The notes: generated by a model not told the origin, from the sequence alone. Positions 1-7,984 are shown, counted from the first letter of the stretch. The stretch: DNA of 13,482 nt from Limnochordia bacterium (GCA_007116995.1 SKHL01000095.1:1-13482), one strand, 5' to 3'. A program made the numbers and translations.

Positions 1-2
1 GT

Positions 3-344
3 GCTGAAAATATTGCAGATGGCACCGCCTGGGGTGGAGCACTAGGTGGTATTGCTGGTTTATTAGCCGGTGTTGGTGCCTTGGCAATTCCAGGTATTGG
101 TCCTATCGTAGCTGCTGGTCCATTAGCAGGTGCATTATCAGGTGCGGTGACCGGTGGAGTAGCTGGTGGCTTAATCGATCTTGGTATTCCTGAGGAACGC
201 GGTCGCGAGTATGAGAAAGAACTGAAAGCAGGCGGCATTTTAGCTGTTATCGAGACAAGCGACTCGAAGGCCGATGACGCTAGCGATATACTTCGTCGCA
301 ATGGGGCCAAAGACGTTGAAAGCCATGGTGGCGAAAATCGGTAA
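3..344 (+). CDS. General stress protein 17M/YflT-like, 3' part (partial at the window start)
   Basis: The reading frame is open from the first bases (codons start at position 3), so the N-terminus lies outside the window; 113 codons plus the stop are visible. The visible part has a Gly/Ala-rich hydrophobic stretch of small residues (about the first 60), then a compact C-terminal region with the motif GIPEERGREYEKELKAGGI and the ending SDILRRNGAKDVESHGGENR. This layout resembles stress proteins whose N-terminal YflT (GSP17M) domain is followed by a glycine-zipper-like hydrophobic segment and a second small alpha/beta domain. The molecular function of the family is not established. The TTG at 81 could be mistaken for a start, but the same protein pattern continues upstream of it. 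The gene stands alone, with a terminator directly downstream. The family call is fairly good; the role is inference. Confidence 0.7.
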   Translation, partial: AENIADGTAWGGALGGIAGLLAGVGALAIPGIGPIVAAGPLAGALSGAVTGGVAGGLIDLGIPEERGREYEKELKAGGILAVIETSDSKADDASDILRRNGAKDVESHGGENR

Positions 345-350
345 AGGGAC

Positions 351-381
351 AAAAAAGGGCTGCACTTGCAGTCCTTTTTTG
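351..381 (+). terminator. Intrinsic terminator after the stress-protein gene
   Basis: Six A, then a GGGCTGC arm, an ACTT loop, a GCAGTCC arm and six T form a nearly perfect hairpin with one G.T pair at 359/372. It starts six bases after the TAA stop at 342-344. Because A-runs face T-runs it could terminate in both directions. It separates the stress gene from the dap operon. Confidence 0.85.
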
Positions 382-513
382 TATATCAGAAAGCCTAAGT
401 TTTGCCCCTTAGAATAGGACATAGACCAGATGTTTTCTCATGTAAATAGAGGAATTGGTCACATACATCAAGAATAAATGAACATTTGGATCTTCTAGAT
501 ATAAATGATAGAT

Positions 514-520
514 GGAGGAG
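514..520 (+). promoter_or_regulatory. Ribosome binding site that fixes the dapB start
   Basis: GGAGGAG sits six bases before the GTG at 527. It overlaps the in-frame ATG at 512, which has no ribosome binding site of its own, so the GTG is the better start. In the 130 bases between the upstream terminator and this site I see no convincing sigma-A promoter. Confidence 0.75.
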
Positions 521-526
521 AGCATT

Positions 527-1297
527 GTGATACGAGTTTTAGTGTCCGGCGCTGCCGGAAAGATGGGCCAGGAGGTAGTAAAAGCTATCAGTGTCCAATC
601 AGATATGGAATTTGTCGGAGGAGTGGATCCAGCTTGTAACCGCCTTGGACAGTTGGACTTATATTCTGATTTAGTCGAAGCTATTACCGAGACCAAACCC
701 GATGTTGTTGTAGATTTTACCCACCCAGGTGTGATTAGAGAAAACCTAGCCACCTATCAGAAGCACCAGCTTAAGGCAGTGATAGGAACCACAGGTCTAT
801 CTGAGCAGGATTTAGAGTCGCTGCGTGCTTCTGCGAAGGAGCATAACTGGGCAGCGTTGATCGCACCAAACTTCGCTATTGGAGCAGTTCTTATGATGAA
901 ATTCGCTGTCGAAGCTGCAAAGCATTTCCCTAACATAGAGATTATTGAGTATCACCATGAGCAAAAGAAAGATTCACCATCAGGTACGGCCATTAAGACA
1001 GCAGAGATGATCAGTGAGAATTTGACCACCGTCAAAGCAGCTAGTGATGATCAATTTGAAAGATTAGCTGGTGCACGAGGTGCTAACTTAGGCAGCATTA
1101 ATATACATAGTGTACGATTACCCGGGTACGTAGCACATCAGGAAGTTATCTGTGGACTACCTGGGCAAAACTTGACGATTCGTCATGATTCCACTCACCG
1201 CGAGAGTTTTATGCCTGGGGTTGTGCTTGCAGTTCGAAAAATCGGAGAATTACAAGGCATAACATATGGATTAGAGCATATATTATTTAATTCTTGA
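527..1297 (+). CDS. dapB: 4-hydroxy-tetrahydrodipicolinate reductase
   Basis: DapB reduces 4-hydroxy-tetrahydrodipicolinate with NAD(P)H to tetrahydrodipicolinate, on the cytosolic route to diaminopimelate and lysine. The 256-residue product has the usual length. The dinucleotide-binding loop GAAGKMG lies at residues 8-14 and the cofactor motif IGTTG at 86-90. The substrate site EYHHEQKKDSPSGTA spans 141-155, with the catalytic His pair at 143-144, Lys147, and the SGT turn that holds the substrate carboxylate. The GTG start gives the normal N-terminus MIRVLVSGAAGKMG; the ATG at 512 would add five residues encoded by the ribosome binding site. DapB competes with the dipicolinate synthase encoded just downstream for the same intermediate. 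An 81-base gap with a candidate sigma-K promoter separates the two, so dapB is probably expressed from a different, vegetative promoter upstream. Confidence 0.95.
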   Translation: MIRVLVSGAAGKMGQEVVKAISVQSDMEFVGGVDPACNRLGQLDLYSDLVEAITETKPDVVVDFTHPGVIRENLATYQKHQLKAVIGTTGLSEQDLESLRASAKEHNWAALIAPNFAIGAVLMMKFAVEAAKHFPNIEIIEYHHEQKKDSPSGTAIKTAEMISENLTTVKAASDDQFERLAGARGANLGSINIHSVRLPGYVAHQEVICGLPGQNLTIRHDSTHRESFMPGVVLAVRKIGELQGITYGLEHILFNS

Positions 1298-1317
1298 ACT
1301 TTCCTATACTAACCAGT

Positions 1318-1346
1318 CACCAGCTCCCTGAACTTCTCATATAGTA
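1318..1346 (+). promoter_or_regulatory. Candidate sigma-K (mother-cell) promoter for spoVFA and downstream genes
   Basis: The -35 CACC (1318-1321) fits the mACm pattern, and the -10 CATATAGTA (1338-1346) fits CATANNNTA fully; 17 bases separate the AC core from the -10. The expected transcript start is near 1353, just before the spoVFA ribosome binding site at 1361-1369. The B. subtilis spoVF operon is known to be sigma-K dependent, which supports the call. The sites are read directly; activity is inferred. Confidence 0.6.
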
Positions 1347-1378
1347 CAATGAGTGTATCGGGGAGGAGGAAATGAAAA

Positions 1379-2281
1379 ATGGCCCAGAAATTAGCAGGTG
1401 TTTCCATCGCAATGTTAGGTGGAGATCTGCGTGAACTAGAGTTGGCCAAAAACTTAGTCATCCATGGGGTTGATTTACGATTAGTAGGGTTTCGACCCGA
1501 TCCAGCTATTGACAATGCGAAACAATTTACAGATCCGAGTGCAGCAGTAAAGGGGGCGAGATGTATTTTAGGTCCCATGAGCAATACGGATATGGAGGGA
1601 CGGATAGTCAGTCGTTTGGATAATTTGGATCCCATTGATCTGACCGAAGTAATGTCTCATTTGCCGTTAGGGACTCCTATCTTCTTAGGCGTAGCCAAAC
1701 CCATCATAAAACAATTAGCTGCTCAATATCGGCTTACTCTGATCGAGACAGCGGAAATAGATGAGATTGCGATTCTTAATTCTATACCCACAAGCGAAGG
1801 AGCTCTTGCTCTCGCCATGGAGAAGCTACCCATAACAATCCATGGGTCTCGTTGTTTCGTGGTGGGTTTCGGGCGCTGTGCCATAACACTAGCACGAGCT
1901 TTGCATTCCCTAGGCGCGTTGGTAACTATAACTGCTCGAGATAAGGCTCAGTTAGCTAGAGCGGTGGAAATGGGGCTATCTACCGTCCCTATGGAAGAGA
2001 TGTTTAGTCATACGGAAACGGATGTAATTTTTAATACAGTACCAGCGGTTGTCCTAACTCATCCATACCTAAAGAAGCTATCAAAAGATGTGTTGATCAT
2101 CGACTTAGCGGCAGCACCAGGTGGTGTGGATTTCACTGCTACCCGGGAGCTAGGTATTGAAGCTATTCTGGCATTATCGCTACCAGGGAAAGTTGCACCG
2201 ATTACTGCAGGACGAATCCTATCTGATTGTATTCCCCGACTACTCCAAGAATTGTTAGGAGGGGAAGAAGATGCAACTTAA
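1379..2281 (+). CDS. spoVFA: Dipicolinate synthase subunit A
   Basis: With SpoVFB this protein makes dipicolinic acid from hydroxy-tetrahydrodipicolinate in the mother cell; the product is moved into the spore core, where it chelates calcium and supports heat resistance. The product has 300 residues, close to the family length. Seen motifs are the N-terminal GGDLRELE (14-21), the highly conserved block EIDEIAILNSIPTSEGALAL (126-145), a dinucleotide-binding loop VGFGRCA (162-168), DLAAAPGGVDF (242-252) and LPGKVAPITAGRI (268-280). The start has GGGAGGAGG at 1361-1369, nine bases upstream; the ATG at 1372 is in another frame. It overlaps spoVFB by 11 bases, so the two are translationally coupled. 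Its presence marks a spore former that uses the SpoVF route; many Clostridium species lack this pair. Confidence 0.95.
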   Translation: MAQKLAGVSIAMLGGDLRELELAKNLVIHGVDLRLVGFRPDPAIDNAKQFTDPSAAVKGARCILGPMSNTDMEGRIVSRLDNLDPIDLTEVMSHLPLGTPIFLGVAKPIIKQLAAQYRLTLIETAEIDEIAILNSIPTSEGALALAMEKLPITIHGSRCFVVGFGRCAITLARALHSLGALVTITARDKAQLARAVEMGLSTVPMEEMFSHTETDVIFNTVPAVVLTHPYLKKLSKDVLIIDLAAAPGGVDFTATRELGIEAILALSLPGKVAPITAGRILSDCIPRLLQELLGGEEDAT

Positions 2282-2873
2282 AGGGAGATCTGTTGGTTTT
2301 GCATTGACTGGTAGTCACTGTACCTATGGAGAAATCTGGCCTCAGGTTGAGCACTTAATTGAACTAGGTTTGGATGTGTATCCGATTGCTTCTCATACAG
2401 TGGCACATACGGATACCCGATTCGGTAGAGGAAAAGATATTATTGCTAAATTTAAGCACATAACGGGTAAAGATGTTATAATTGAAATTGTAGATGCAGA
2501 GCCTATTGGACCTAAGAAGCCTTTCGATGTAATGATTATCGCACCCTGTACGGGAAATTCGCTGGCTAGATTAGCAAACGCTATCACAGACACAGCAGTG
2601 TTAATGGCGGCTAAGGCTCAGTTAAGGAATTTGCGACCTCTAGTTTTAGCCATCTCGACTAATGATGGTCTAAGTATGAATGCTCGAAATATCGGGTCAT
2701 TGCTTAATGCTAGGAATGTCTTCTTTGTCCCCTTTGGTCAAGATAACCCCACCCAAAAGAGTAACTCATTAGTCGCAGATATGACATTAATTGCACCTAC
2801 ATTAGATAAGGCGTTAGATTATAAGCAACTGCAACCCATAGTAATAGAACGTTCCATTCGATCCGTAAAATAA
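2271..2873 (+). CDS. spoVFB: Dipicolinate synthase subunit B (flavoprotein fold)
   Basis: The second subunit of dipicolinate synthase belongs to the flavoprotein family that includes UbiX and the CoaC/Dfp decarboxylase domain. At 200 residues it has the usual length. The N-terminal loop GFALTGSHCTYGE (9-21) matches the family's nucleotide-binding start, and IIAPCTGNSLARLANAITD (89-107) is the second conserved block, followed by the segment NDGLSMNARNIGSLLNARN (131-149). The ATG at 2271 lies inside the last codons of spoVFA, with AGGAGGGG just ahead of it, so the stop and start overlap by 11 bases and the subunits are likely made in matched amounts. A 41-base gap with a strong ribosome binding site leads to asd, and no terminator is seen there. 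Confidence 0.94.
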   Translation: MQLKGRSVGFALTGSHCTYGEIWPQVEHLIELGLDVYPIASHTVAHTDTRFGRGKDIIAKFKHITGKDVIIEIVDAEPIGPKKPFDVMIIAPCTGNSLARLANAITDTAVLMAAKAQLRNLRPLVLAISTNDGLSMNARNIGSLLNARNVFFVPFGQDNPTQKSNSLVADMTLIAPTLDKALDYKQLQPIVIERSIRSVK

Positions 2874-2914
2874 TCTAGAGGGACGTACAAAGGTTCAGAG
2901 GAGGATATATCCAA

Positions 2915-3943
2915 GTGAAAACAGTAAATGTAGCTATTTTGGGTGCAACAGGTGCAGTAGGGCAAGAATTGGCGCAGATCCTTTCTATGCGCCAATTCCC
3001 TTTGGCCAAGTTAAAACTATTAGCCTCACCGCGCTCAGCTGGAAAGAAAATCGAAGTTGCAGGAAAAGAGTATGAAGTGGAGGCTGTATCGGCTGATAGT
3101 TTTAAAGATATCCAGTTTGCCTTTTTTAGTGCAGGTGGAGACATTAGTAAGCAGTGGGCTCCCGTTGCTGTACAGGCTGGAGCCGTAGTGATCGACAACA
3201 CCAGTGCCTTCCGTCTTAATGAGGATATCCCATTAGTTGTACCTGAAGTAAATGCTAGTGCGGCCTTAACACATAAAGGGATAATTGCTAACCCCAATTG
3301 TTCTACCATATTGATGACTGTAGCGCTAAAACCCATTTACGATGCAGTGGGGATTAAACGTGTTGTTGTATCTACCTATCAGGCTGTGTCCGGAGCAGGC
3401 TATAAAGGTATGGAAGAATTAGAGGCCCAAACTGTCGCATATGCAAAAGGCCAGGAACTAGAAGCAAAAGTATTGCCTGTAGCTAGTGGAGAGAAACACT
3501 ATCCAATTCTGTTTAATGCACTTCCGCAAATTGATCTATTTGGGGAGGGTGATTATACTAAAGAAGAGTGGAAAATGATCAAAGAGACTCAGAAAATTTT
3601 TAGGGAGCCAATGCGGATAACCGCTACGACTGTTCGCTTACCTATTATGCGTTCTCATTGTGAGTCTGTGAATGTAGAGACTCATCGAAAACTAACCATA
3701 GAGCGTTGTCGCGAGATACTTTCTAACGCCCCAGGGGTTGAAGTGCTTGATGATGTGGCATCTCAGCAGTATCCCATGCCCATTTACACTTCAGGCCAAG
3801 ACCCAGTCTGGGTGGGACGTATTCGCGAAGACTTTTCTACTGAGAACGGGATAAACCTGTGGGTTGTAGGGGACCAAATACGTAAAGGAGCCGCATTAAA
3901 CGCTATTCAGATTGCTGAATACCTTATCCCTAATATGAGGTGA
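2915..3943 (+). CDS. asd: Aspartate-semialdehyde dehydrogenase
   Basis: Asd reduces aspartyl-4-phosphate with NADPH to aspartate semialdehyde, the branch point toward diaminopimelate, dipicolinate, threonine and methionine. The product has 342 residues, normal for the bacterial enzyme. The cofactor loop GATGAVGQ lies at 10-17 and DNTSAFR at 94-100. The catalytic cysteine is Cys129 in NPNCSTI, followed by TYQAVSGAG (154-162) with Gln156. The acid-base histidine is His248 in RLPIMRSHCESVNVE. The start is GTG with AGAGGAGG at 2897-2904, ten bases upstream. Only four bases separate its TGA from the lysC ATG, and the lysC ribosome binding site overlaps the asd stop, so coupling is likely. The place between spoVFB and aspartokinase matches the B. 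subtilis operon. Confidence 0.96.
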   Translation: MKTVNVAILGATGAVGQELAQILSMRQFPLAKLKLLASPRSAGKKIEVAGKEYEVEAVSADSFKDIQFAFFSAGGDISKQWAPVAVQAGAVVIDNTSAFRLNEDIPLVVPEVNASAALTHKGIIANPNCSTILMTVALKPIYDAVGIKRVVVSTYQAVSGAGYKGMEELEAQTVAYAKGQELEAKVLPVASGEKHYPILFNALPQIDLFGEGDYTKEEWKMIKETQKIFREPMRITATTVRLPIMRSHCESVNVETHRKLTIERCREILSNAPGVEVLDDVASQQYPMPIYTSGQDPVWVGRIREDFSTENGINLWVVGDQIRKGAALNAIQIAEYLIPNMR

Positions 3944-3947
3944 AGGC

Positions 3948-5183
3948 ATGAAAACACTGGTTCAGAAATTTGGGGGTAGTTCATTAAAGAATGATCAATT
4001 AAGAGAGCAAGCAGCCCAACATGTTATTGTTGCTAGAGAAATGGGCTATGCCCCGGTGGTTGTGGTTTCCGCCATTGGTAGATCAGGTGACCCATATGCC
4101 ACTGACACCTTGATTAATGAATTGAAGAAGGTTAATGTACAGGCTAGTTCTCGTAATCAGGATCTGTTATTGTCTTGTGGTGAAACGATCTCGGCTGTTA
4201 TCTTCGCAGAGGTGCTTAACAAATTAGGACACACAGCGTTGGCCTTGACAGGCTGGCAGTCTGGGATCTTAACCGATGACTGTTTTGGAAATTCTCATAT
4301 TGTAAGCATTAATCCGAGTCACGTCTTAAATGTGATTGAGCAAGGCATAATTCCTGTTGTAACTGGATATCAAGGAGTTACACCCCATCAGGATGTGACA
4401 ACCTTAGGACGAGGAGGCAGTGATACTACAGCAGTGGCCTTAGGGGCTGTGCTTCATAGTGAGTGGGTAGAGATCTACACAGATGTGGATGGAGTAAAGA
4501 CGGCGGATCCTAAGGTTATCCCAGATGCTCCCACGATTACCCGTCTTACCTATCAGGAGATAAAAGAAATGGCCCACCTAGGAGCTAAAGTGATACATCC
4601 TAGAGCGGTAGAAATAGCCATGGAAGAAAATCTGCTTTTAAAAATACTATCTACAACCATAGCAGGAGCTGGAACTGTAATCAGTAAAGGTGTCGGTGTA
4701 GTCAGTGGAGGCGAGCGAGTCGCAGATCGGGTAGTAACAGGAATTGCTTACTTGGGCAAGAGATCCCATGTACGCATTAGTGGTGTGGAGAATTTCAATG
4801 AGTCAGCTCTAGCACTTAGGATATTTAGTCTTCTAGCAGAAAATGGAGTTAGCGTAGATTTAATCTACCTATCACTAGATTTGATTGCCTTTATTATCGA
4901 TGATGAAATGACCGATACAGCGAAAGAGGTTTTATCTGAGTTAGAGTTGAATATAGGTGTAGAGACAGGTTTTGCCAAAGTGTCGGTAGTGGGTGCGGGG
5001 ATGCATGGTGTGCCTGGAGTAATGGCCCGGGTGGTACGTAGCTTGGAAAAAGCCAAAGTACCTACTTTTCAAACAACATATTCCCACGCCAACATATCCT
5101 GCTTGACTAGAGACCAAAATCTAACCGAAGCTATCCGAGCCTTATTTGGAGAGTTTCAGCTAAGTAATGAGGAGGGTTCTTAA
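3948..5183 (+). CDS. dapG: Aspartokinase (DapG/LysC type)
   Basis: Aspartokinase phosphorylates aspartate at the expense of ATP, the first step of the aspartate-family pathway. The 411-residue protein has the kinase core first: KFGGSS (7-12) at the start, TLGRGGSDTTA (152-162) at the nucleotide and aspartate site, YTDVDGVKTADP (177-188), and GAKVIHPRA (212-220). The C-terminal part (about 260-405) shows two ACT-type regulatory segments, one around VRISGVENFNESALALRIF and one around VSVVGAGMHGVPGVMARV. No homoserine dehydrogenase domain is fused. In B. subtilis the aspartokinase at this place is DapG, inhibited by meso-diaminopimelate. I assign that subtype by position only; effector specificity cannot be read here, and LysC would be an equally valid name. 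It ends two bases before dapA. Confidence 0.93.
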   Translation: MKTLVQKFGGSSLKNDQLREQAAQHVIVAREMGYAPVVVVSAIGRSGDPYATDTLINELKKVNVQASSRNQDLLLSCGETISAVIFAEVLNKLGHTALALTGWQSGILTDDCFGNSHIVSINPSHVLNVIEQGIIPVVTGYQGVTPHQDVTTLGRGGSDTTAVALGAVLHSEWVEIYTDVDGVKTADPKVIPDAPTITRLTYQEIKEMAHLGAKVIHPRAVEIAMEENLLLKILSTTIAGAGTVISKGVGVVSGGERVADRVVTGIAYLGKRSHVRISGVENFNESALALRIFSLLAENGVSVDLIYLSLDLIAFIIDDEMTDTAKEVLSELELNIGVETGFAKVSVVGAGMHGVPGVMARVVRSLEKAKVPTFQTTYSHANISCLTRDQNLTEAIRALFGEFQLSNEEGS

Positions 5184-5185
5184 AC

Positions 5186-6073
5186 ATGAGAACAGGGCAA
5201 GTTTTGACTGCAATGGTAACACCAATGAAAAAAGATGGCACAGTTGATTATCAACAGGCAGTATTCATTGCCGAATGGTTAGCAAAGAATGGTTCAGACG
5301 GTGTAGTCATAAGTGGGACAACCGGAGAATCACCCACACTCGAGTACGATGAAAAGGTTCAGTTGTTTAAAGAGGTCGCAAGTGCAGTGGGAGGCAGTAT
5401 CGAAGTCATTGCTGGTACAGGCTCATATAACACTGCTGAGAGTAGATCATTAACAAAGGCAGCTGAACAGGCCGGTGTAGACGGAATTATGCTGGTTACA
5501 CCGTATTACAATAGACCGTCTCCCGAAGGAGTATATCAACATTTCCGTACCATTGCTGAAGGGTCATCCCTACCTGTGATGCTATACAATGTTCCTAGTC
5601 GAACCGCACTAAACCTGGAAGCATCTACTGTAGCAAGATTAGCGGAAATCGATAATATTGTAGCCGTGAAGGAAGCTAGTGGTAATTTAGAACAAGTGGC
5701 ATTCTTGCGTTCTATTACACCAGAGGACTTTTTAATCTACTCAGGCGATGATGCGATTACTTTGCCAATTCTAGCTGTAGGTGGGGCTGGGGTTGTTAGC
5801 GTGGCATCCCATTTAGTGGGGCGTCGCATCAAAGAAATGGTAGAAGCCTTCTTCGCAGGCCGTGTGAAAGAGGCTACGAAAATCCATCTCGAGTTGCTAC
5901 GAATGTTTAAGGTGTTATTTATCACCACTTCGCCCACACCAGTCAAGCGGGCTTTAGAGTATGTAGGTGTCCCGACAGGTCCCTTACGATTGCCACTAGT
6001 GGATGTGACTGTTCAGGAAGAAGAGACTATTAAAGAAGTCCTACGACATTACGGATTACTAGAGCGCTCCTAA
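5186..6073 (+). CDS. dapA: 4-hydroxy-tetrahydrodipicolinate synthase
   Basis: DapA condenses pyruvate with aspartate semialdehyde to 4-hydroxy-tetrahydrodipicolinate, the substrate shared by DapB and SpoVFA/B. The 295-residue TIM-barrel protein is full length. GTTGESPTL (44-52) holds the catalytic threonine, TPYYNRPSPEG (105-115) the tyrosine pair at the tetramer contact, and YNVPSRT (134-140) the catalytic Tyr134 and the substrate-binding Arg139. The Schiff-base lysine is Lys162 in AVKEASG. The ATG has GAGGAGGG at 5169-5176, inside the end of dapG, and only two bases separate the genes. It is the last gene of this transcription unit: its final codons form one arm of a terminator, with the stop codon in the loop. 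Confidence 0.97.
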   Translation: MRTGQVLTAMVTPMKKDGTVDYQQAVFIAEWLAKNGSDGVVISGTTGESPTLEYDEKVQLFKEVASAVGGSIEVIAGTGSYNTAESRSLTKAAEQAGVDGIMLVTPYYNRPSPEGVYQHFRTIAEGSSLPVMLYNVPSRTALNLEASTVARLAEIDNIVAVKEASGNLEQVAFLRSITPEDFLIYSGDDAITLPILAVGGAGVVSVASHLVGRRIKEMVEAFFAGRVKEATKIHLELLRMFKVLFITTSPTPVKRALEYVGVPTGPLRLPLVDVTVQEEETIKEVLRHYGLLERS

Positions 6074-6090
6074 AGGAGTGCTTTCTTTTT
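6064..6090 (+). terminator. Intrinsic terminator overlapping the dapA stop codon
   Basis: GCGCTCC (6064-6070), loop TAAA, GGAGTGC (6075-6081), then TTTCTTTTT. The stem has one G.T pair. The TAA stop of dapA lies in the loop, so the 5' arm is coding. It closes the dap/spoVF operon before the rnj promoter. Confidence 0.8.
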
Positions 6091-6091
6091 G

Positions 6092-6120
6092 TTGATTAAA
6101 ACCCTAACTTTGTATATAAT
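6092..6120 (+). promoter_or_regulatory. Sigma-A-type promoter for the RNase J unit
   Basis: TTGATT (6092-6097), a 17-base spacer and a perfect TATAAT (6115-6120) directly follow the terminator. The expected start near 6127 gives a leader of about 134 bases before the RNase J ATG. The leader holds two GGAGG-like sequences (6184 and 6242) but no evident ORF of useful length. This is the clearest promoter in the window. Confidence 0.75.
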
Positions 6121-6260
6121 GGATGTAATAGATTGTGTTGTTCGGAAAAAATGCTATTGTGAAGCTACTATTTTTCACTGGGCGGAGGTAGACTAGCAGT
6201 AGAGGAATCTCACGGACACGATTTTAAGATTGACAAATTACAGGAGGTGCATTAAATTTA

Positions 6261-7925
6261 ATGGCGAATAAAAAGAAATTACGCCTTATCTCCCTTGGAG
6301 GTATGGGTGAAATCGGAAAGAATATGATGGTAGTTGAGTATGGAGAGGACCTAATTATAATCGATACAGGGGTGATGTTTCCAGAGGATGACATGCCTGG
6401 TGTAGATTTGGTCATCCCGGATTTTGGCTATCTAGCAGATAAAGCCCACAGGGTACGGGGGATTTTCCTTACCCATGGGCATGAAGATCATATCGGTGGA
6501 GTTCCATATTTATTAAAGCAGCTGAATGTTCCTATTTACGGGACGAAGCTGACACTTGCCCTACTAAAGCTCAAGTTAGTGGAGCACAATCTTGCTAGAA
6601 ATACAGAACTGAATGAAATTACAGCGGGAGACGCAGTTTCCGCAGGTCCATTTAAAATCGAGTTTGTTCACGTAAATCACAGCATTCCCGATGTTGTGGG
6701 TTTGGCGATTCATACTCCCTTAGGTGTGATAGTTTATTGTAGCGACTTTAAGTTTGATCAAACACCGATAGATGGTAAAGTTGCAGATTTTTTCAAGTTT
6801 GCTCAGCTTGGGAAAGACGGTGTTCTCTGTCTGTTGTCGGATTCTACTAATGCAGAACGACCTGGATATACTGAATCCGAGAGTACAGTTGGAGAGACTT
6901 TTGCCCGTATATTTGCTAAGGCAGAGGGTAGAGTTTTAGTAGCTACATTCGCCTCTAATGTCCATCGATTACAACAGGTAGTCGATGCAGCGTCAAAGCA
7001 GAATAGAAAGCTCTGTGTTATAGGTCGCAGTATGGTAAACGTGATGTCTATCGCTAATGAATTAGGGTATATTGATATTCCTGAAGGTATGTTAATCGAT
7101 CTAGAGCAGGTGGATAAGTATCCTGCGGAGAAGCTGGTCATTATTACTACCGGAAGTCAAGGCGAACCGATGTCTGCGCTAACTCGCATTGCCATGGCTG
7201 AACACCGCAAGTTAGAGATAGTACCTGGGGATACAGTAATCATCTCAGCTACCCCTATCCCAGGTAATGAAAAGTCTGTAGGGAAAATAATCAATCATTT
7301 GTTCAAAGAGGGGGCTACTGTTGTTTATGAGCCTCACTTAGGAATCCATACTTCAGGACATGCTAAACAAGAAGAGTTAAAGCTTCTACTGAACCTTTGT
7401 AAACCTAAGCACTTTATTCCTATTCATGGTGAACATCGCATGTTAATGAAGCACGCAGAATTAGCTGCAGCAGTAGGTGTTCCTAAAAAGAATATCCTTA
7501 TTAGCGAGTTAGGGTTAGTGGTAGAATTTGATCGAAATGGAATGCGAGCGAGTGAACGGGTCACATCGGGACAGGTATTTGTAGATGGACTAGGTGTAGG
7601 TGATGTAGGTAACATAGTCCTACGGGACCGTCGACAACTAGCATCCGATGGGATACTAATTGTTGTGGTCACAATTAACAAAAAGACTGGAGCAGTAATA
7701 TCCGGACCGGATATTGTATCCCGTGGATTCGTCTATGTACGGGAATCAGAAAAGTTGATGGATGAAGCAAGGCTTAGGGTGAAAAAGGCACTTGAGGATT
7801 GTGGAGAACAAGGCGTGACTGAATGGGGAGCACTAAAGAGTAGTACTCGTGATGCTCTTTCTCGGTTCTTATACGAAAAAACGAAGCGTCGGCCCATGAT
7901 TCTACCGATAATTATGGAAACGTAA
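6261..7925 (+). CDS. rnj: Ribonuclease J
   Basis: RNase J combines 5'-3' exonuclease and endonuclease activity in mRNA turnover and rRNA maturation in Gram-positive bacteria. The 554-residue length is that of B. subtilis RNase J1 and J2. The metallo-beta-lactamase core has LTHGHEDHIGG (70-80) with the zinc ligands His72, His74, Asp76 and His77, then NHSIPD with His140 and CSDFKFD with Asp162. The beta-CASP part follows, with TTGSQGEPMSALTRIA (297-312), GIHTSGHA (361-368) and FIPIHGE (385-391, His389). All catalytic ligands are present, so an active enzyme is expected. The C-terminal domain is full length. The ATG has AGGAGGTG at 6242-6249. In B. subtilis the gene after dapA is rnjB, but a genome with one RNase J would place its only copy here, so I do not choose between J1 and J2. 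Confidence 0.94.
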   Translation: MANKKKLRLISLGGMGEIGKNMMVVEYGEDLIIIDTGVMFPEDDMPGVDLVIPDFGYLADKAHRVRGIFLTHGHEDHIGGVPYLLKQLNVPIYGTKLTLALLKLKLVEHNLARNTELNEITAGDAVSAGPFKIEFVHVNHSIPDVVGLAIHTPLGVIVYCSDFKFDQTPIDGKVADFFKFAQLGKDGVLCLLSDSTNAERPGYTESESTVGETFARIFAKAEGRVLVATFASNVHRLQQVVDAASKQNRKLCVIGRSMVNVMSIANELGYIDIPEGMLIDLEQVDKYPAEKLVIITTGSQGEPMSALTRIAMAEHRKLEIVPGDTVIISATPIPGNEKSVGKIINHLFKEGATVVYEPHLGIHTSGHAKQEELKLLLNLCKPKHFIPIHGEHRMLMKHAELAAAVGVPKKNILISELGLVVEFDRNGMRASERVTSGQVFVDGLGVGDVGNIVLRDRRQLASDGILIVVVTINKKTGAVISGPDIVSRGFVYVRESEKLMDEARLRVKKALEDCGEQGVTEWGALKSSTRDALSRFLYEKTKRRPMILPIIMET

Positions 7926-7949
7926 AAAGGTGTATTTTTCTGCGAAAAG

Positions 7950-7984
7950 CCTCATACTAATCATAGCTTCAGATAAGTATGAGG
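7950..7984 (+). repeat. Perfect 9-bp inverted repeat in the tepA leader
   Basis: CCTCATACT (7950-7958) pairs with AGTATGAGG (7976-7984), with a 17-base loop. It lies in the 74-base gap between rnj and tepA. No T-run follows, so it is not a terminator. The 3' arm abuts AAGGA (7986-7990), the likely tepA ribosome binding site, so a formed stem could affect translation or RNA stability. Function is unknown. Confidence 0.5.

Noticed and set aside
437..469. Sigma-E-like promoter (CATACATC at 462-469) upstream of dapB
   Set aside because: The -10 is close to consensus, but the possible -35 at 437-444 is poor and about three bases too far away.
386..511. Lysine riboswitch or T-box ahead of dapB
   Set aside because: The space is too short for either full element, and I see no matching core motif or leader terminator before the dapB start.
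2875..3336. 153-codon open frame on the minus strand opposite asd, and other minus-strand frames such as 409-753 and 12988-13359
   Set aside because: They lie opposite well-supported genes, resemble no family I know and lack good ribosome binding sites, so they are shadow frames.
6230..6258. Perfect TTGACA with TTAAAT/TAAATT as a second rnj promoter
   Set aside because: The start point would fall at or beyond the RNase J ATG and the -10 would lie between its ribosome binding site and start, so it cannot serve the full-length gene.
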